A stretch of DNA of 64,000 bases from an uncultured Sphingomonadaceae bacterium (GCA_947258815.1 CAMYJW010000030.1:372001-436000); one strand, 5' to 3'. Counted from the stretch's first letter, positions 18,740-29,331 are shown. Notes: generated from the sequence alone by a model not told the origin. A program made the numbers and translations.

Positions 18740-20041
18740 ATGAACGCACCTTGGAAACCGGGTTCGCAAAGCGATCGCGACATGTTCGCCGCCTATCTGT
18801 GCGACGAAGCCTCGCTCGATGTCCTCCGGCCCGTTGTCATCGAAATGGGCTGGAAGCCTGAGAAGTGCAACAAGGGCGGCCTGCGCAATGCCGTGCAGTC
18901 GCTTTCGATCACCGCCAGCCCGAACATCCTGATGGTTGACCTGTCGGAAAGCGGAGATCCGCTCAACGATATCAACGCGCTTGCAGAAGTCTGCGAGCCG
19001 GGCACCGTCGTTATCGCAATCGGGCAGGTAAACGATGTGCGCCTCTATCGCGATCTTATCGCCAGCGGCATTCACGATTATCTGCTCAAGCCGCTTTCAC
19101 CCGGCCAGATTCGCGATTCGCTCGCCCAGGCGCAGGCCGTGTTCTCGCAGCCCAAACAGCAGGACGGCGCGGTTGCAAAACAGCACATTTCCACTGCTGT
19201 TATCGGCACGCGCGGCGGCGTTGGCGCCTCCACGCTGGCAACATCGCTTGCCCACCTGTTCAGCACGGAAGACAAGCTGCCAACCGCACTGCTCGATCTT
19301 GATATTCATTTCGGCACCGGCGCGTTGTCACTCGATCTGGAACCGGGGCGTGGCCTTACCGATGCAATCGAAAACCCAAGCCGGATCGACGGGCTGTTTA
19401 TCGAACGCGCGATGATCCGCGCCAACGATAATCTTGCGCTCCTCTCTGCGGAAGCGCCGATCAACTCACCCCTGATGACAGACGGCGCAGCTTTCATGCA
19501 GCTGGAAGAGGAATTCCGGCAGGCGTTCGAAATGACCGTCATCGACATGCCGCGCAACATGCTGATCAACTTCCCGCAGCTTCTTGCCGATGTGAATGTT
19601 GTTGTGCTGGTCACCGAATTTACACTGGCATCCGCGCGCGACACCATCCGGGTACTGTCCTGGCTGAAGGCCAATGCAAGCCATGCGAAGGTGATTGTTG
19701 TTTCCAACAAGGTTCAGTCCAGCGTGGCCGAAATCAACAAGGCCGATTTCGAAGCGTCGATTGAAACATCGATCAATCTTTCAATTCCCTATGACATCAA
19801 ATCAGCCAGCAACGCTGCAAAACTTGGCCAGACATTCGCCGAAGCGAACCGGACGTCAAAGGCTGGCGTGGCTATTCGTGAACTGAGCGAACTGGTTCAG
19901 GGATCAGGCGACGATATGGCTGATAGCGGGAAAACCAAGAAATCGCTGCTCGGCAAGTTCGATCTCAAATCGATCCTGTCGAAGAAGGAAAAAGCTCCGG
20001 CTCTGGAGCAAGCCGCGGACGTTTCGGAAGCCGCTGAATAA
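18740..20041 (+). CDS. cpaE: Pilus assembly ATPase-like protein CpaE/TadZ
   Basis: A 433-residue MinD/ParA-superfamily protein that positions the Tad machine at the pole. Residues 60-130 form a receiver-like domain (NILMVDLSESGDP ... YLLKPLSPGQIRDSL). The deviant Walker A is GTRGGVGAST (156-165), where the usual P-loop lysine is alanine, a known feature of CpaE relatives. The C-terminal part is followed by a Lys/Glu-rich tail. Only 63 bases separate it from tadB, leaving no room for cpaF. Confidence 0.92.
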   Translation: MNAPWKPGSQSDRDMFAAYLCDEASLDVLRPVVIEMGWKPEKCNKGGLRNAVQSLSITASPNILMVDLSESGDPLNDINALAEVCEPGTVVIAIGQVNDVRLYRDLIASGIHDYLLKPLSPGQIRDSLAQAQAVFSQPKQQDGAVAKQHISTAVIGTRGGVGASTLATSLAHLFSTEDKLPTALLDLDIHFGTGALSLDLEPGRGLTDAIENPSRIDGLFIERAMIRANDNLALLSAEAPINSPLMTDGAAFMQLEEEFRQAFEMTVIDMPRNMLINFPQLLADVNVVVLVTEFTLASARDTIRVLSWLKANASHAKVIVVSNKVQSSVAEINKADFEASIETSINLSIPYDIKSASNAAKLGQTFAEANRTSKAGVAIRELSELVQGSGDDMADSGKTKKSLLGKFDLKSILSKKEKAPALEQAADVSEAAE

Positions 20042-20104
20042 ATGTGCCCGCGCACACGCATTCATGTGTTTCCAAACCGCGATAACGAAAGGCGCTGAAC
20101 GCCC

Positions 20105-21076
20105 ATGAGCATTGTCCAACTCCTGCTCATTGCTGTCGGGCTGATGTCGGTCATGGTTCTTGGCTGGCTGGCTATTTCCGGGCCGTCGCCGGCAAAGGAA
20201 AGTGCCCGCCGCCTGCAGGCCGTGCGCTTTCGCCATTCCGACAGCACCAAAGACAAGGTCGAAGCGCAGATGCGCAAGGCTGTCGCCGCGAGAAAGCCAA
20301 CCGCGCATCATATTGCCGGTTCGGACTCGCGCGTTCAGGCGCTGATGCTGCGTCTTCATCGCACGGGCAAGCCCTGGACGGTGACGCAGTATCTTTATGC
20401 CACGCTGGGCTTGATTCTTGCGGTCGTTGTTCTGGTTTACATCAAGACCGGCGCGGCAATGCTTTCACTTGGCGTCGGCGTCGTGGTCGGAGCCGGACTG
20501 CCGCACTTTATCGTCGGCTTTTTCATCAAACGCAGGGCCAATGCCTTCACCGTCAAATTCCCAGACGCGATCGAACTTCTGGTTCGTGGTCTGCGCTCTG
20601 GCCTGCCCATTGCAGAGACGCTGGGCGTCGTTGGCTCTGAAGTTCCCGGCCCGGTTGGCGAAGAGTTCAGACAAATAACCGAGCGCATCAAGATTGGCCG
20701 CACGATGGAGGATTCCCTTCAGGAAACGGCCGACAATCTGGATATGCCGGAATTCAACTTCTTCTGCATCACGCTTGCCATTCAGCGCGAAACCGGCGGC
20801 AACCTAGCGGAAACGCTGGCGAACCTCGCCGATGTGCTGCGCAAACGCTCGCAGATGAAGCTCAAGATCAAGGCAATGAGTTCGGAATCGAAGGCTTCGG
20901 CCTATATCGTCGGCTCACTGCCGTTCATCGTGTTCGGCATGATCTACTGGATCAATCCCGATTACATTGGCGGATTCTTCGTTGACGAACGACTGATCGT
21001 AACCGGTCTTGGCGGACTTGTGTGGATGAGCATCGGCGCATTCATCATGGCCAAGATGGTCAGCTTCGAAATCTGA
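20105..21076 (+). CDS. tadB: Tad secretion platform protein TadB
   Basis: A 323-residue inner-membrane protein of the T2SF/GspF type that forms the pilus assembly platform with TadC. Transmembrane segments lie at the N-terminus, at about 100-145 and in two C-terminal helices. The conserved cytoplasmic core contains FPDAIELLVRGLRSGLPIAE, and IQRETGGNLAETLANLADVLR follows. Normally it works with the CpaF ATPase, which is not encoded next to it here. Confidence 0.93.
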   Translation: MSIVQLLLIAVGLMSVMVLGWLAISGPSPAKESARRLQAVRFRHSDSTKDKVEAQMRKAVAARKPTAHHIAGSDSRVQALMLRLHRTGKPWTVTQYLYATLGLILAVVVLVYIKTGAAMLSLGVGVVVGAGLPHFIVGFFIKRRANAFTVKFPDAIELLVRGLRSGLPIAETLGVVGSEVPGPVGEEFRQITERIKIGRTMEDSLQETADNLDMPEFNFFCITLAIQRETGGNLAETLANLADVLRKRSQMKLKIKAMSSESKASAYIVGSLPFIVFGMIYWINPDYIGGFFVDERLIVTGLGGLVWMSIGAFIMAKMVSFEI

Positions 21077-21097
21077 TCCAGGGAGGCACAGAGTATC

Positions 21098-22105
21098 ATG
21101 AACCAGCTCCCGGGACCGACGCTTCTTGGCTTCGATGTTATCCTTATCGCCACGATCCTTGTTGGCATGGCGTCCGCAGCCGTTGTTATCGCCATTTACG
21201 CCGCGATCACGGTGCGCGATCCGATGTCGAAGCGAGTCAAATCGCTCAATGCCCGCCGCGAGGAACTGAAGGCCGGCATCACCGCATCGACGAGAAAACG
21301 CCGGAGTATCGTTCGCCGGAACGAAACGACGGACAAGATGAAAGAGACGCTGTCCGCGCTAAAAGTGTTGCAGGACAGCCAGCTCGCAACGATCCAGCAA
21401 AAACTGGCTCAGGCCGGTATCCGAAGCAAGGAATGGGCCGTCGCGGTGATTTTCGCGCGGATGGTCCTTCCCGTCGTGCTCGGCGCGATCGCTGCAATCC
21501 TGGTCTATGCCGTCGATTATTTCCCCGAATGGGGTAGCATGAAGAAATTCGCCTTCTTCGCCGCTGCGGTCGGCCTGGGTTACAAGGGCCCGGAAATCTT
21601 CCTCAAGAACAAGATCACCAAGCGCACCGATGCGATTCGCAAGGGCCTTCCCGATGCGCTTGACCTTCTCGTGATCTGTGCCGAGGCCGGACTCACCGTC
21701 GATGCCTCGTTCGAACGCATCGCCAAGGAACTGGGCCGCGCCTATCCCGAACTGGGAGACGAATTCTCGCTCACCTCGATCGAGCTTTCGTTCCTGACCG
21801 AGCGGCGGCAGGCATTCGAGAACCTTGCCTATCGTGTCGATCTCGATTCGGTGCAGGGCGTTGTGACAACCATGGTCCAGACCGAACGCTATGGCACCCC
21901 GCTGGCATCGGCGCTGCGCGTGCTTTCCGCGGAATTCCGCAACGAGCGCATGATGCGTGCCGAAGAAAAAGCGGCACGTCTGCCCGCGATCATGACGGTG
22001 CCGCTGATCCTGTTTATTCTGCCAGTGCTGTTCGTCGTCATTCTCGGACCCGCAGCCTGTTCGATCGCCGACGCCTTCTCGGGCGACGGTCCGGGCGGCG
22101 GCTAA
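21098..22105 (+). CDS. tadC: Tad secretion platform protein TadC
   Basis: A 335-residue T2SF-family membrane protein, partner of TadB. Two N-terminal and two C-terminal helices flank the core LPDALDLLVICAEAGLTVDASFERIA and MVQTERYGTPLASALRVLS. GGGAGG-like purines lie 11 bases ahead of the ATG. It is the last gene of the locus, followed by a strong terminator; no tadE, tadF, tadG or flp pilin gene follows. Confidence 0.93.
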   Translation: MNQLPGPTLLGFDVILIATILVGMASAAVVIAIYAAITVRDPMSKRVKSLNARREELKAGITASTRKRRSIVRRNETTDKMKETLSALKVLQDSQLATIQQKLAQAGIRSKEWAVAVIFARMVLPVVLGAIAAILVYAVDYFPEWGSMKKFAFFAAAVGLGYKGPEIFLKNKITKRTDAIRKGLPDALDLLVICAEAGLTVDASFERIAKELGRAYPELGDEFSLTSIELSFLTERRQAFENLAYRVDLDSVQGVVTTMVQTERYGTPLASALRVLSAEFRNERMMRAEEKAARLPAIMTVPLILFILPVLFVVILGPAACSIADAFSGDGPGGG

Positions 22106-22133
22106 CGCACCAACCCAGCTTCAGCGAGGGGAC

Positions 22134-22177
22134 GCCTCCCGCAGCCGGATACGCTGCGGGAGGCTTTTCCTTTTTTC
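22134..22177 (+). terminator. Rho-independent terminator closing the Tad operon
   Basis: Perfect 11-base stem GCCTCCCGCAG / CTGCGGGAGGC with a nine-base loop, followed by TTTTCCTTTTTTC. Confidence 0.93.
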
Positions 22178-22223
22178 GCTCCCCCTCAACGTCTTTATCC
22201 CCGGCATCGGATGCGCGTTCCCG

Positions 22224-23108
22224 TCAGCGGGACAGAACGCGACCGGCAACCGCATCGAGCCGCGACACAACTTCCGGATCGCGCGCTTCGGGATCGGTAA
22301 CAAGTGCATGGTCCAGTGCGGTGTCGATCGGGCTGGGCTCCCTCTCCTTCGGCAGATTTTCGGCGAACGCGCGCACGGTCTCTTTTGCAAGCGATGCATT
22401 CTTTTCCATCACCGCCATTATTTCAGAGACTTCGACACCCGCTTCCGCTTCGCGCCAGGCATCCCAGTCAGTCACCATGCCAAGCAGCGCGTAGGGCAGT
22501 TCGGCTTCACGAACCAGACGCGCTTCGGGCATCGCCGTCATCCCGATCACATCGGCACCCCATTGGCGATAGAGTCGGCTTTCGGCGCGCGTTGAAAATT
22601 GCGGGCCTTCGATCGCGATATAGCATCCGCCTTCATGGACTTGCGCGCCTGCCTGCCTGCACGCCGACGCGACCAGCCCGGAAAGCCGCGGACAAGCAGG
22701 ATCGGCAAGGCTGACATGGCCGACAAAACCCGGCCCGAAGAAACTGTTGGCGCGCGATGTCGTCCGGTCAATCAGTTGATCGACAGTGATAAATGCGCCC
22801 GGCGCAATTTCCTCTCGCAGCGATCCGATAGCCGAAACCGCAAGAACATCGGTCACACCGCAACGCTTCAGCGCATCGATATTCGCGCGATAGTTCACTG
22901 TGTCGGGTGAACGATGATGCCCCCGTCCATGCCGTGACAGGAACGTAAACCGGACACCTGCGAGCCACCCTGTCCGAACCGGCCCGGATGGTTCGCCAAA
23001 GGGGCTGGAGATTGCGATCTCCTGTTCATCCTCAAGGCCAATTCCGCCTGCCAGGCCAGTGCCTCCGATAACACCAATGTGCCAGGGCGCGGACATCGAA
23101 TCGCTCAT
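22224..23108 (-). CDS. mtnP: S-methyl-5'-thioadenosine phosphorylase
   Basis: A 294-residue nucleoside phosphorylase of the PNP/MTAP family that splits methylthioadenosine to adenine and methylthioribose-1-phosphate for methionine salvage. Visible blocks are GVIGGTGL (phosphate loop), LSRHGRGH, the AIGSLREEIAPG motif, EGPQFSTRAESRLYR and IGMTAMPEARLVREAELPYA. MTAP rather than inosine/guanosine PNP is inferred from the IGMTAMPEA segment and the C-terminal length. It points away from the upstream TonB receptor gene. Confidence 0.88.
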   Translation of the reverse strand: MSDSMSAPWHIGVIGGTGLAGGIGLEDEQEIAISSPFGEPSGPVRTGWLAGVRFTFLSRHGRGHHRSPDTVNYRANIDALKRCGVTDVLAVSAIGSLREEIAPGAFITVDQLIDRTTSRANSFFGPGFVGHVSLADPACPRLSGLVASACRQAGAQVHEGGCYIAIEGPQFSTRAESRLYRQWGADVIGMTAMPEARLVREAELPYALLGMVTDWDAWREAEAGVEVSEIMAVMEKNASLAKETVRAFAENLPKEREPSPIDTALDHALVTDPEARDPEVVSRLDAVAGRVLSR

Positions 23109-23427
23109 CGGTCACCTCTGATAATCAGATTTAAAACAGCCCCCAACCTGTCGGGGCAATCCAGTGCGGTGGCGAAGACCGGCACGATTTGCAAGCGCCA
23201 TCGGGGCCAGAGCCGTTGCAACTTGCGCGGCGAACTACCATCGCGTTCGTCCTGCACGGAGCGATCGCAACGCGACCGATGCACGAACCACTTGTGCAAG
23301 ACATGATTGAAGTCAGCGATCACCTCGGTGTAGATCGGATACATCGGAAAAAACCGACACTGAATCGGAACGCACGACCGGGGCAATCGGCAAGGTTCGG
23401 ATATCGGTAAAAAAAACAGGGATCGCA
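23109..23427. promoter_or_regulatory. Intergenic region between mtnP and the TonB receptor gene
   Basis: About 320 bases between divergent genes with no coding signal I trust. It contains an 11-base palindrome CTGATAATCAG (23118-23128) ten bases upstream of mtnP, and a short hairpin GCCCC/GGGGC (23139-23156). The receptor start has AGGGA ahead of it. Promoters for both genes must lie here, but I cannot place them. Confidence 0.4.
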
Positions 23428-26400
23428 ATGCTCGACAACCTTAAATGCCGATTCTCCGGCCTGTTCGCCTGTTGCTTGCTGACAGTCGCTTTGGGCGCCG
23501 CTTTTCATGCACGCCCCGCCGCCGCGCGGCCGGACGATTACGGCGATGCAACCGTGCGTCCTCAGATCGTTGTCACCGGAACGCGGCTTTCCCTGCCCGA
23601 GTTGCGAGAAGCTGAACCGCGGATCACGCTCGACGATACTTATGTTGCCGAACGCAATCATGCGCACTTCGCCAATGCGCTAAACGAGATACCCGGATTT
23701 CGGGGATCGCTGACACCAGATGGTGCCCAGTCCAGCTTTGGGCAGGGCGTCAATTTCATCAATGCCTTCGGCCTCGGCTCGCATCGCACACTGACTCTGC
23801 TTGACGGAAAACGCGTCGTGACATCGAACAGCCCGACCAATTTTTCCGCCGCATCGCCGGGAACACAAGTCGATCTCAATGCGATTCCCTCAATCCTGAT
23901 AGACCGGGTGGATCGTTTGGCGATCGGCGGCGCGCCGGTTTACGGAAGCGATGCCATCGCAGGCACGGTCAACGTGATTCTGAAGCGCAGGATGCAAGGG
24001 TTCACTGCGCGCGCGCTGTCGGGCGTAACCGGCGAAGGCGATAACTTCCGCTGGAAACTGGCGACAGCGGGCGGTTTCGATTTCGCAGGCGGACGCGCCA
24101 ACCTGACGGTAGCGGCAAGCTATGATCGCGCAGATGGCGTGCGATCGACGGGGCGAAGCTTTTACAGGGATAATCTGGCTCCGGCGCCCAACCCCTGCAC
24201 CGCTTTTCAGCCGGGCCTGTGCTCTCCACTGGGGACCCTCGCCATGCTTGGCCCGCCCGGACGCGATCCCGCAACCGATGGCCGCGTCAATCCGAACATC
24301 GGCTTCAACGACGGCCTGAGCGATGGCAATCCCGCCTCTGTTCTGGTGCGCGATTTCGGGCTGGCCGCAGTTGCGCCGGGCGGTGCACTGTCCAGCGGTC
24401 CGGGCGCGTATTCGCTGCGTTTTGCACCCGATGGATCGCTGGTGCCTTATGCGCGCGGAACACTGTTCGGCGCGCCGCTATCCGGTCCGTTCGCGCCGGT
24501 CTCGCTGTCGTCTGGCGGAGATGGATTGAAGCTGTTCGATTACGTCGCGATCACCTCCAGGATCCGGCGTTTCAACGCCGCCGCTTTTGCAACGTATAAT
24601 CTGGATGACCGGCTGACGCTGTTTGCCGATGCGTTGTATTATGAAGGCAAGGCAAGCGAGCCGGTCGATCTGCCGGGGTTCAACGCAGTGCAGTTTGGCG
24701 GCGCATCGGGCGCGCTGACTTTGCGCACCGATAACCCGTTCCTGACCGCGCAGGCACGCCAGCAACTTGCAGCTATGGGCTATGGGGAGACATTCCAGAT
24801 CAGCCGCGCCAACACCGATCTGGCAGACCGTTCCGGCGCATCGCGCAACCGGCTTTACCGCATCGTCGCCGGCATGAAAGGCAGCCTTGCGATGGGCGGG
24901 CGCGACTATGATTTTGAACTGTCCGCCAACTATGGGCGCAGCGATTTCGCCGATTACGGCCAGGCGATTGACCAGCAACGCTTCATCAATGCCGTCAACG
25001 TAACGGCGGGTGCAAACGGCATCGTGTGTTCGTCCACGCCAACGGTCAGCGGGCTTGGCGCGGGCGCGGTGCCCATCGCCGATCCGGGGTGTGTTCCGCT
25101 AAACCTGTTTGGCGAAGGCGCGCCCTCACCCGAAGCGCTGGATTATATTTTGCGCAATACCGCTGCGAAATCGCGGCTGGAGCAAATCGTGTTCAACGCC
25201 AATATTGGCGGATCGCCATTTGCACTGTTTGGAAATCCTGTTTCGTTCAATGCCGGATTTGAACACCGCGAGGAAAAAGCCCGCTTTTCGCCCGATGCCT
25301 TCATGCAGGCTGGCCTTGGCCGGTCTGTGCCGATCGCGCCCGTTTCGGGCAGTTACAATCTGGATGAAGTGTTTGGCGAAGCGGTTTTTCCGCTGATCAC
25401 GCCAGACAGCGGCGCGCCGGTTTCCAGCCTGATCGCATTCGCGCGCGCGCGCCACGTGCGCAGCAACACGAACGGCGGCTTCACCGCATGGTCTGCAGGC
25501 GGCAGCTTTGCCCCGGTGCGCGATATCGAACTGCGCGGAAATTTCACCCGCTCGTTCCGCTCTCCCGCAATTTTTGAGCTGTTTTCCCCGCGCGCCAGCA
25601 TCGCCACGCCGGTGGAGGATTTGTGCTCCGCATCGCAGATAAACGCCGGCCCGGCGCCCGACATTCGCAGCGCCAATTGCACGGCATTTCTTGCGCGCTA
25701 TCCCAACGCAACGCCGCTGATCGCCGCAACCGCATCTGCGCCCGGCCTTGCAGGTGGCAATCCCGATCTGCGCAACGAACAGGCCGACAGCTATACGCTG
25801 GGTGTGCTTGTGCGGCCCCGTTTCGCGCCGGGGCTTAGCCTCTCGGCAGATTATCTGGACATCACGATCACCGATCCGATTGCGAACCTGACCGTTGCCG
25901 AAATCGCGCAAGGCTGTTTTGACAATCCGCAATTCAACGCATCCGATCCGGCCAACGGCAACCCGTTCTGCGCGCTCATCAGGCGCGATGCGTCCGGCCA
26001 GGTTATTTCAGATCCGCAAAACCCCGCTGTCATCACCGGCTTTGTAAACGGCAAGAGGATCGCGTTTAGCGGGGTGCAGGCCGCGCTCAACTATCACACC
26101 GATCTGGCCGCGCTGGGCATTGGCGGATCGCTACAGATCGGCGCTGACGTGTTCCACTTGCGCCGCCGGGTGATCGACATAACCGGCGTCGCGCCCGATC
26201 GCACGGATGGCATTGTCGGCGATCCACGCTGGCAGGGGCAATTGCGGCTGCGCTATGCCAGCAAGAGCTGGAACCTGCGCACCCACATCAATTATACCGG
26301 AAAGCAGCTTTTCGCGCGTGACAATCGCGCGCCCGCGCCCAACGATACGCGTGAATTCAATGTGTTCGACGCATTTGTTACAGTCGATACCTCGCTGACC

Positions 26401-26550
26401 ATCAACGCGCAGGAAGGCATGAACTTCACGTTCTCCATCACCAATCTGTTCAACCGCGTGGGCGAAAAATATTATGGATTTCGCCAGCCACTGACGATCA
26501 ACGATGCGCTTGGCCGCCGGTTCGCGGTTTCGATCAGCAAGGACTTCTGA
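23428..26550 (+). CDS. TonB-dependent receptor
   Basis: A 1040-residue outer-membrane transporter. It has a signal peptide with a cysteine-rich hydrophobic core (LFACCLLTVALGAAFHA), a TonB box-like QIVVTGTRL near residue 46, a plug domain (LLDGKRVV, DRVDRLAIGGAPVYGSDAIAGTVNVILKRR) and a large beta-barrel. The barrel ends in RRFAVSISKDF with the terminal phenylalanine needed for barrel insertion. The KRVVTSNSP...NAIPSILIDRVD pattern is that of the sphingomonad and xanthomonad receptors often linked to carbohydrate or peptide uptake, but no adjacent gene reveals the substrate. Confidence 0.93.
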   Translation: MLDNLKCRFSGLFACCLLTVALGAAFHARPAAARPDDYGDATVRPQIVVTGTRLSLPELREAEPRITLDDTYVAERNHAHFANALNEIPGFRGSLTPDGAQSSFGQGVNFINAFGLGSHRTLTLLDGKRVVTSNSPTNFSAASPGTQVDLNAIPSILIDRVDRLAIGGAPVYGSDAIAGTVNVILKRRMQGFTARALSGVTGEGDNFRWKLATAGGFDFAGGRANLTVAASYDRADGVRSTGRSFYRDNLAPAPNPCTAFQPGLCSPLGTLAMLGPPGRDPATDGRVNPNIGFNDGLSDGNPASVLVRDFGLAAVAPGGALSSGPGAYSLRFAPDGSLVPYARGTLFGAPLSGPFAPVSLSSGGDGLKLFDYVAITSRIRRFNAAAFATYNLDDRLTLFADALYYEGKASEPVDLPGFNAVQFGGASGALTLRTDNPFLTAQARQQLAAMGYGETFQISRANTDLADRSGASRNRLYRIVAGMKGSLAMGGRDYDFELSANYGRSDFADYGQAIDQQRFINAVNVTAGANGIVCSSTPTVSGLGAGAVPIADPGCVPLNLFGEGAPSPEALDYILRNTAAKSRLEQIVFNANIGGSPFALFGNPVSFNAGFEHREEKARFSPDAFMQAGLGRSVPIAPVSGSYNLDEVFGEAVFPLITPDSGAPVSSLIAFARARHVRSNTNGGFTAWSAGGSFAPVRDIELRGNFTRSFRSPAIFELFSPRASIATPVEDLCSASQINAGPAPDIRSANCTAFLARYPNATPLIAATASAPGLAGGNPDLRNEQADSYTLGVLVRPRFAPGLSLSADYLDITITDPIANLTVAEIAQGCFDNPQFNASDPANGNPFCALIRRDASGQVISDPQNPAVITGFVNGKRIAFSGVQAALNYHTDLAALGIGGSLQIGADVFHLRRRVIDITGVAPDRTDGIVGDPRWQGQLRLRYASKSWNLRTHINYTGKQLFARDNRAPAPNDTREFNVFDAFVTVDTSLTINAQEGMNFTFSITNLFNRVGEKYYGFRQPLTINDALGRRFAVSISKDF

Positions 26551-26566
26551 ACGCGATTATGAACAC

Positions 26567-26604
26567 GAAAAGCGCCGCCCTCATTATTGAGGACGACGCT
26601 TTTC
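26567..26604. terminator. Bidirectional terminator hairpin between the TonB receptor and clpB
   Basis: Imperfect 17-base stem GAAAAGCGCCGCCCTCA / TGAGGACGACGCTTTTC around a TTAT loop. Flanking A and T runs let it serve both convergent transcripts. Confidence 0.75.
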
Positions 26605-26613
26605 GAGATGCGA

Positions 26614-29193
26614 TCAGGCAACTGATATGCTGAGCGCACCGTCGCCTTCATCGATCTTGACGATCGCGCCATCCGGGATTTCACCGGCCAGTAGTTTCTC
26701 GGCCAGCGGGTCTTGCAGATAACGCTGCACCGCGCGTTTGAGCGGCCGTGCACCATAGACCGGATCATAGCCCACGCGGCCCAGCCAGCGCTCTGCCGCA
26801 TCGGTAAGATCAAGCGTGATCTTGCGATCAACAAGCAACTGCTGCACCCGATCGACCTGAATTTTGACAATCGGCCCCATGTGTTCCTGGCCAAGGCGAT
26901 GGAACAGGATCGTCTCATCCAGACGATTGAGAAATTCAGGCCGGAAATGCGCGCGCACAACATCCATCACCTGATTTTCAACCGCATTCACATCCTGCCC
27001 TTCTTCCAGATTGGCAAGGAACTGGCTGCCCAGATTGCTGGTCAGAATAATCAGCGTGTTGGTGAAATCCAGCACTCTGCCATGGCCGTCGGTCAGCCGC
27101 CCGTCATCAAGCACCTGCAGCAGAACATTGAACACATCGCCGTGCGCTTTTTCCACTTCATCGAACAGGATCACCTGATAGGGCCTGCGCCGCACCGCTT
27201 CGGTCAGCACACCGCCTTCCTCATACCCGACATAGCCCGGCGGCGCACCGATCAGCCGCGCAACCGCGTGCTTTTCCATAAATTCAGACATATCGATGCG
27301 GACCATCGCGCTGTCATCATCGAACAGAAAACTCGCCAGCGCCTTGGTCAGTTCGGTCTTGCCGACGCCGGTGGGTCCAAGAAACAGGAATGAGCCAAGC
27401 GGGCGGTTCGGATCCTGAAGCCCGGCGCGCGCACGGCGCACCGCCTTGGACACCGCTTCAACCGCTTGCGCCTGACCGATCACGCGCTCACCGATAACCT
27501 GCTCCATACGCAGCAGTTTGTCGCGTTCGCCTTGCAGCATCCGGTCAACCGGAACCCCGGTCCACTTGCTGACGACTCCGGCGATATCATCTTCGGTCAC
27601 TTCTTCACGCAGCAGCGCATTGCCGGTCTGGCCCTGCGCAGCTTCAAGCTCTGCCTCCAGCTTCGGGATTTCGCCGTATGAAAGCTCGCCCGCGCGCGCC
27701 AGATCGCCCGAACGCTCTGCCTGCTCAAGCTCCAGCCGCGCATGATCAAGCTGTTCCTTGATGCGGCTTTCCGATGCGATCTTGTCGCGCTCGTTCTGCC
27801 AGCGGGTCGTCAGCTCGGCCGATTGCTGCTCAAGATTGGCAAGCTCATCGCGCAGCGTCGCCAGACGGTCTTTCGAGGCGCCGTCGCTTTCCTTGGACAG
27901 CGCCGATTCCTCAATCTTCAGCTGAACAATGCGGCGATCCAGCGCTTCGATTTCCTCAGGCTTCGATTCCACTTCCATACGGATGCGGCTCGCCGCTTCA
28001 TCCATCAAATCGATGGCCTTATCCGGCAGAAAACGGTCAGAAATATAACGATTTGAAAGCGTCGCGGCGGAAACCAGCGCGCCATCGGTGATCCGCACGC
28101 CATGGTGCAGTTCATACTTTTCCTTCAACCCGCGCAGGATCGAAATCGTGTCTTCCACCGTCGGTTCATCAACGAACACCGGCTGGAAACGCCGCTGAAG
28201 CGCTGCGTCCTTTTCAACATACTTCTGATATTCATCCAGCGTCGTCGCGCCGATGCAGTGCAGTTCGCCGCGTGCCAGTGCGGGCTTCAGCAAGTTGCCC
28301 GCATCCATTGAACCTTCAGAAGCGCCCGCCCCGATCAGCGTGTGCATCTCATCGATGAACATGATGATTTCGCCTTCGGCGCCCTTCACTTCGTCGAGCA
28401 CGGCTTTCAGGCGTTCTTCAAATTCACCGCGGTACTTCGCACCCGCAATCAGCGCCCCCATATCGAGCGACATCAGGCGACGATCCTTCAGGCTGTCGGG
28501 CACATCGCCATTGGCAATGCGCAGCGCCAGCCCTTCGGCAATCGCGGTCTTGCCGGTGCCGGGTTCGCCGATGAGAACGGGATTGTTTTTGGTGCGACGC
28601 GCCAGAATCTGAACAGTGCGGCGGATTTCCTCGTCGCGCCCGATCACCGGATCAAGCTTGCCCTCGCGCGCGGCTTCGGTCAGATCGCGGGCGTATTTCT
28701 CCATCGCTTCATAACTTTCCTCGGCAGAAGCGCTGTCAGCCGTCTTGCCACCGCGCAAAGCGGTAATCGCCGCTTCCAGCGCTTGCGGCGTGAGGTTCGC
28801 GGCGGCCAGCGCCTTGCCCGCTTCGGTTGTCGTCGCCAGCGTCAGCGCCAGCAGCAAACGCTCCACCGTTACATAGGCATCGCCCGATTTGGTCGCGAGT
28901 TGTTCTGCGGAATCCAGAACGCGCACGGCATCATTGTCCAGCCCCGGCGTGGCCTGGGCACCGCCGCCGGAAACCGCCGGAACCTTTGCCAGCGCCTTGT
29001 CTGTTTCCTCTTGCGCGAACGCAGGGTTGCCTCCTGCGCGCTGGATCAGCCCGGCGGCCATGCCTTCGCTGTCTTCCAGCAGGGCCTTGAGCAGATGCTC
29101 CGCGCCGATCCGCTGATGGTTCATGCGGATCGCAACAGTCTGTGCCGATTGAAGAAACCCTTTGGCCCGATCGGTAAATTTTTCCAGATTCAT
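26614..29193 (-). CDS. clpB: ATP-dependent disaggregase ClpB
   Basis: An 859-residue Hsp100 chaperone that, with DnaK, dissolves protein aggregates. Order of parts: Clp_N repeats ([18 protein letters not shown] ... [10 protein letters not shown]), first AAA+ domain with Walker A GEPGTGKT near 205, the long coiled-coil middle domain unique to ClpB (about 400-525), and the second AAA+ domain with Walker A GPTGVGKT near 605, FDEVEKAH Walker B and the C-terminal D2-small domain. Start 29193 gives the canonical MNLEKFT and has AGGAGG ahead; upstream in-frame codons are non-homologous. Confidence 0.97.
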   Translation of the reverse strand: MNLEKFTDRAKGFLQSAQTVAIRMNHQRIGAEHLLKALLEDSEGMAAGLIQRAGGNPAFAQEETDKALAKVPAVSGGGAQATPGLDNDAVRVLDSAEQLATKSGDAYVTVERLLLALTLATTTEAGKALAAANLTPQALEAAITALRGGKTADSASAEESYEAMEKYARDLTEAAREGKLDPVIGRDEEIRRTVQILARRTKNNPVLIGEPGTGKTAIAEGLALRIANGDVPDSLKDRRLMSLDMGALIAGAKYRGEFEERLKAVLDEVKGAEGEIIMFIDEMHTLIGAGASEGSMDAGNLLKPALARGELHCIGATTLDEYQKYVEKDAALQRRFQPVFVDEPTVEDTISILRGLKEKYELHHGVRITDGALVSAATLSNRYISDRFLPDKAIDLMDEAASRIRMEVESKPEEIEALDRRIVQLKIEESALSKESDGASKDRLATLRDELANLEQQSAELTTRWQNERDKIASESRIKEQLDHARLELEQAERSGDLARAGELSYGEIPKLEAELEAAQGQTGNALLREEVTEDDIAGVVSKWTGVPVDRMLQGERDKLLRMEQVIGERVIGQAQAVEAVSKAVRRARAGLQDPNRPLGSFLFLGPTGVGKTELTKALASFLFDDDSAMVRIDMSEFMEKHAVARLIGAPPGYVGYEEGGVLTEAVRRRPYQVILFDEVEKAHGDVFNVLLQVLDDGRLTDGHGRVLDFTNTLIILTSNLGSQFLANLEEGQDVNAVENQVMDVVRAHFRPEFLNRLDETILFHRLGQEHMGPIVKIQVDRVQQLLVDRKITLDLTDAAERWLGRVGYDPVYGARPLKRAVQRYLQDPLAEKLLAGEIPDGAIVKIDEGDGALSISVA

Positions 29194-29233
29194 GGTGTTA
29201 CGTGCCTCCTGATACCGGAGATATGGTGTTGCA

Positions 29234-29261
29234 ATTATACAACACAAGCCCGCTCCGGCAA
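29234..29261 (-). promoter_or_regulatory. Predicted clpB promoter
   Basis: On the minus strand TTGCCG, a 16-base spacer and a perfect TATAAT, about 40 bases upstream of the clpB start. It looks like a housekeeping promoter; no clear heat-shock (CTTGAA...CCCAT) element was found. Confidence 0.5.
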
Positions 29262-29331
29262 ATTTTCAGAAGTATAACCCGCAACGCTCATCCGCACCTT
29301 GATCTGCGGCAAGTATGCGTGTTTCCAGCAA

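Noticed and set aside
23109..23200. Possible SAM-type riboswitch ahead of mtnP
   Set aside because: Only a short palindrome and a weak hairpin are present; no SAM-I, SAM-II or SAH aptamer pattern.
23105..23428. A 107-codon minus-strand frame between mtnP and the TonB receptor gene
   Set aside because: It fills the intergenic region but has no ribosome binding site or domain, and it would cover both expected promoters.
28342..29277. A 311-codon plus-strand frame opposite clpB
   Set aside because: Antisense to the conserved N-terminal half of ClpB.
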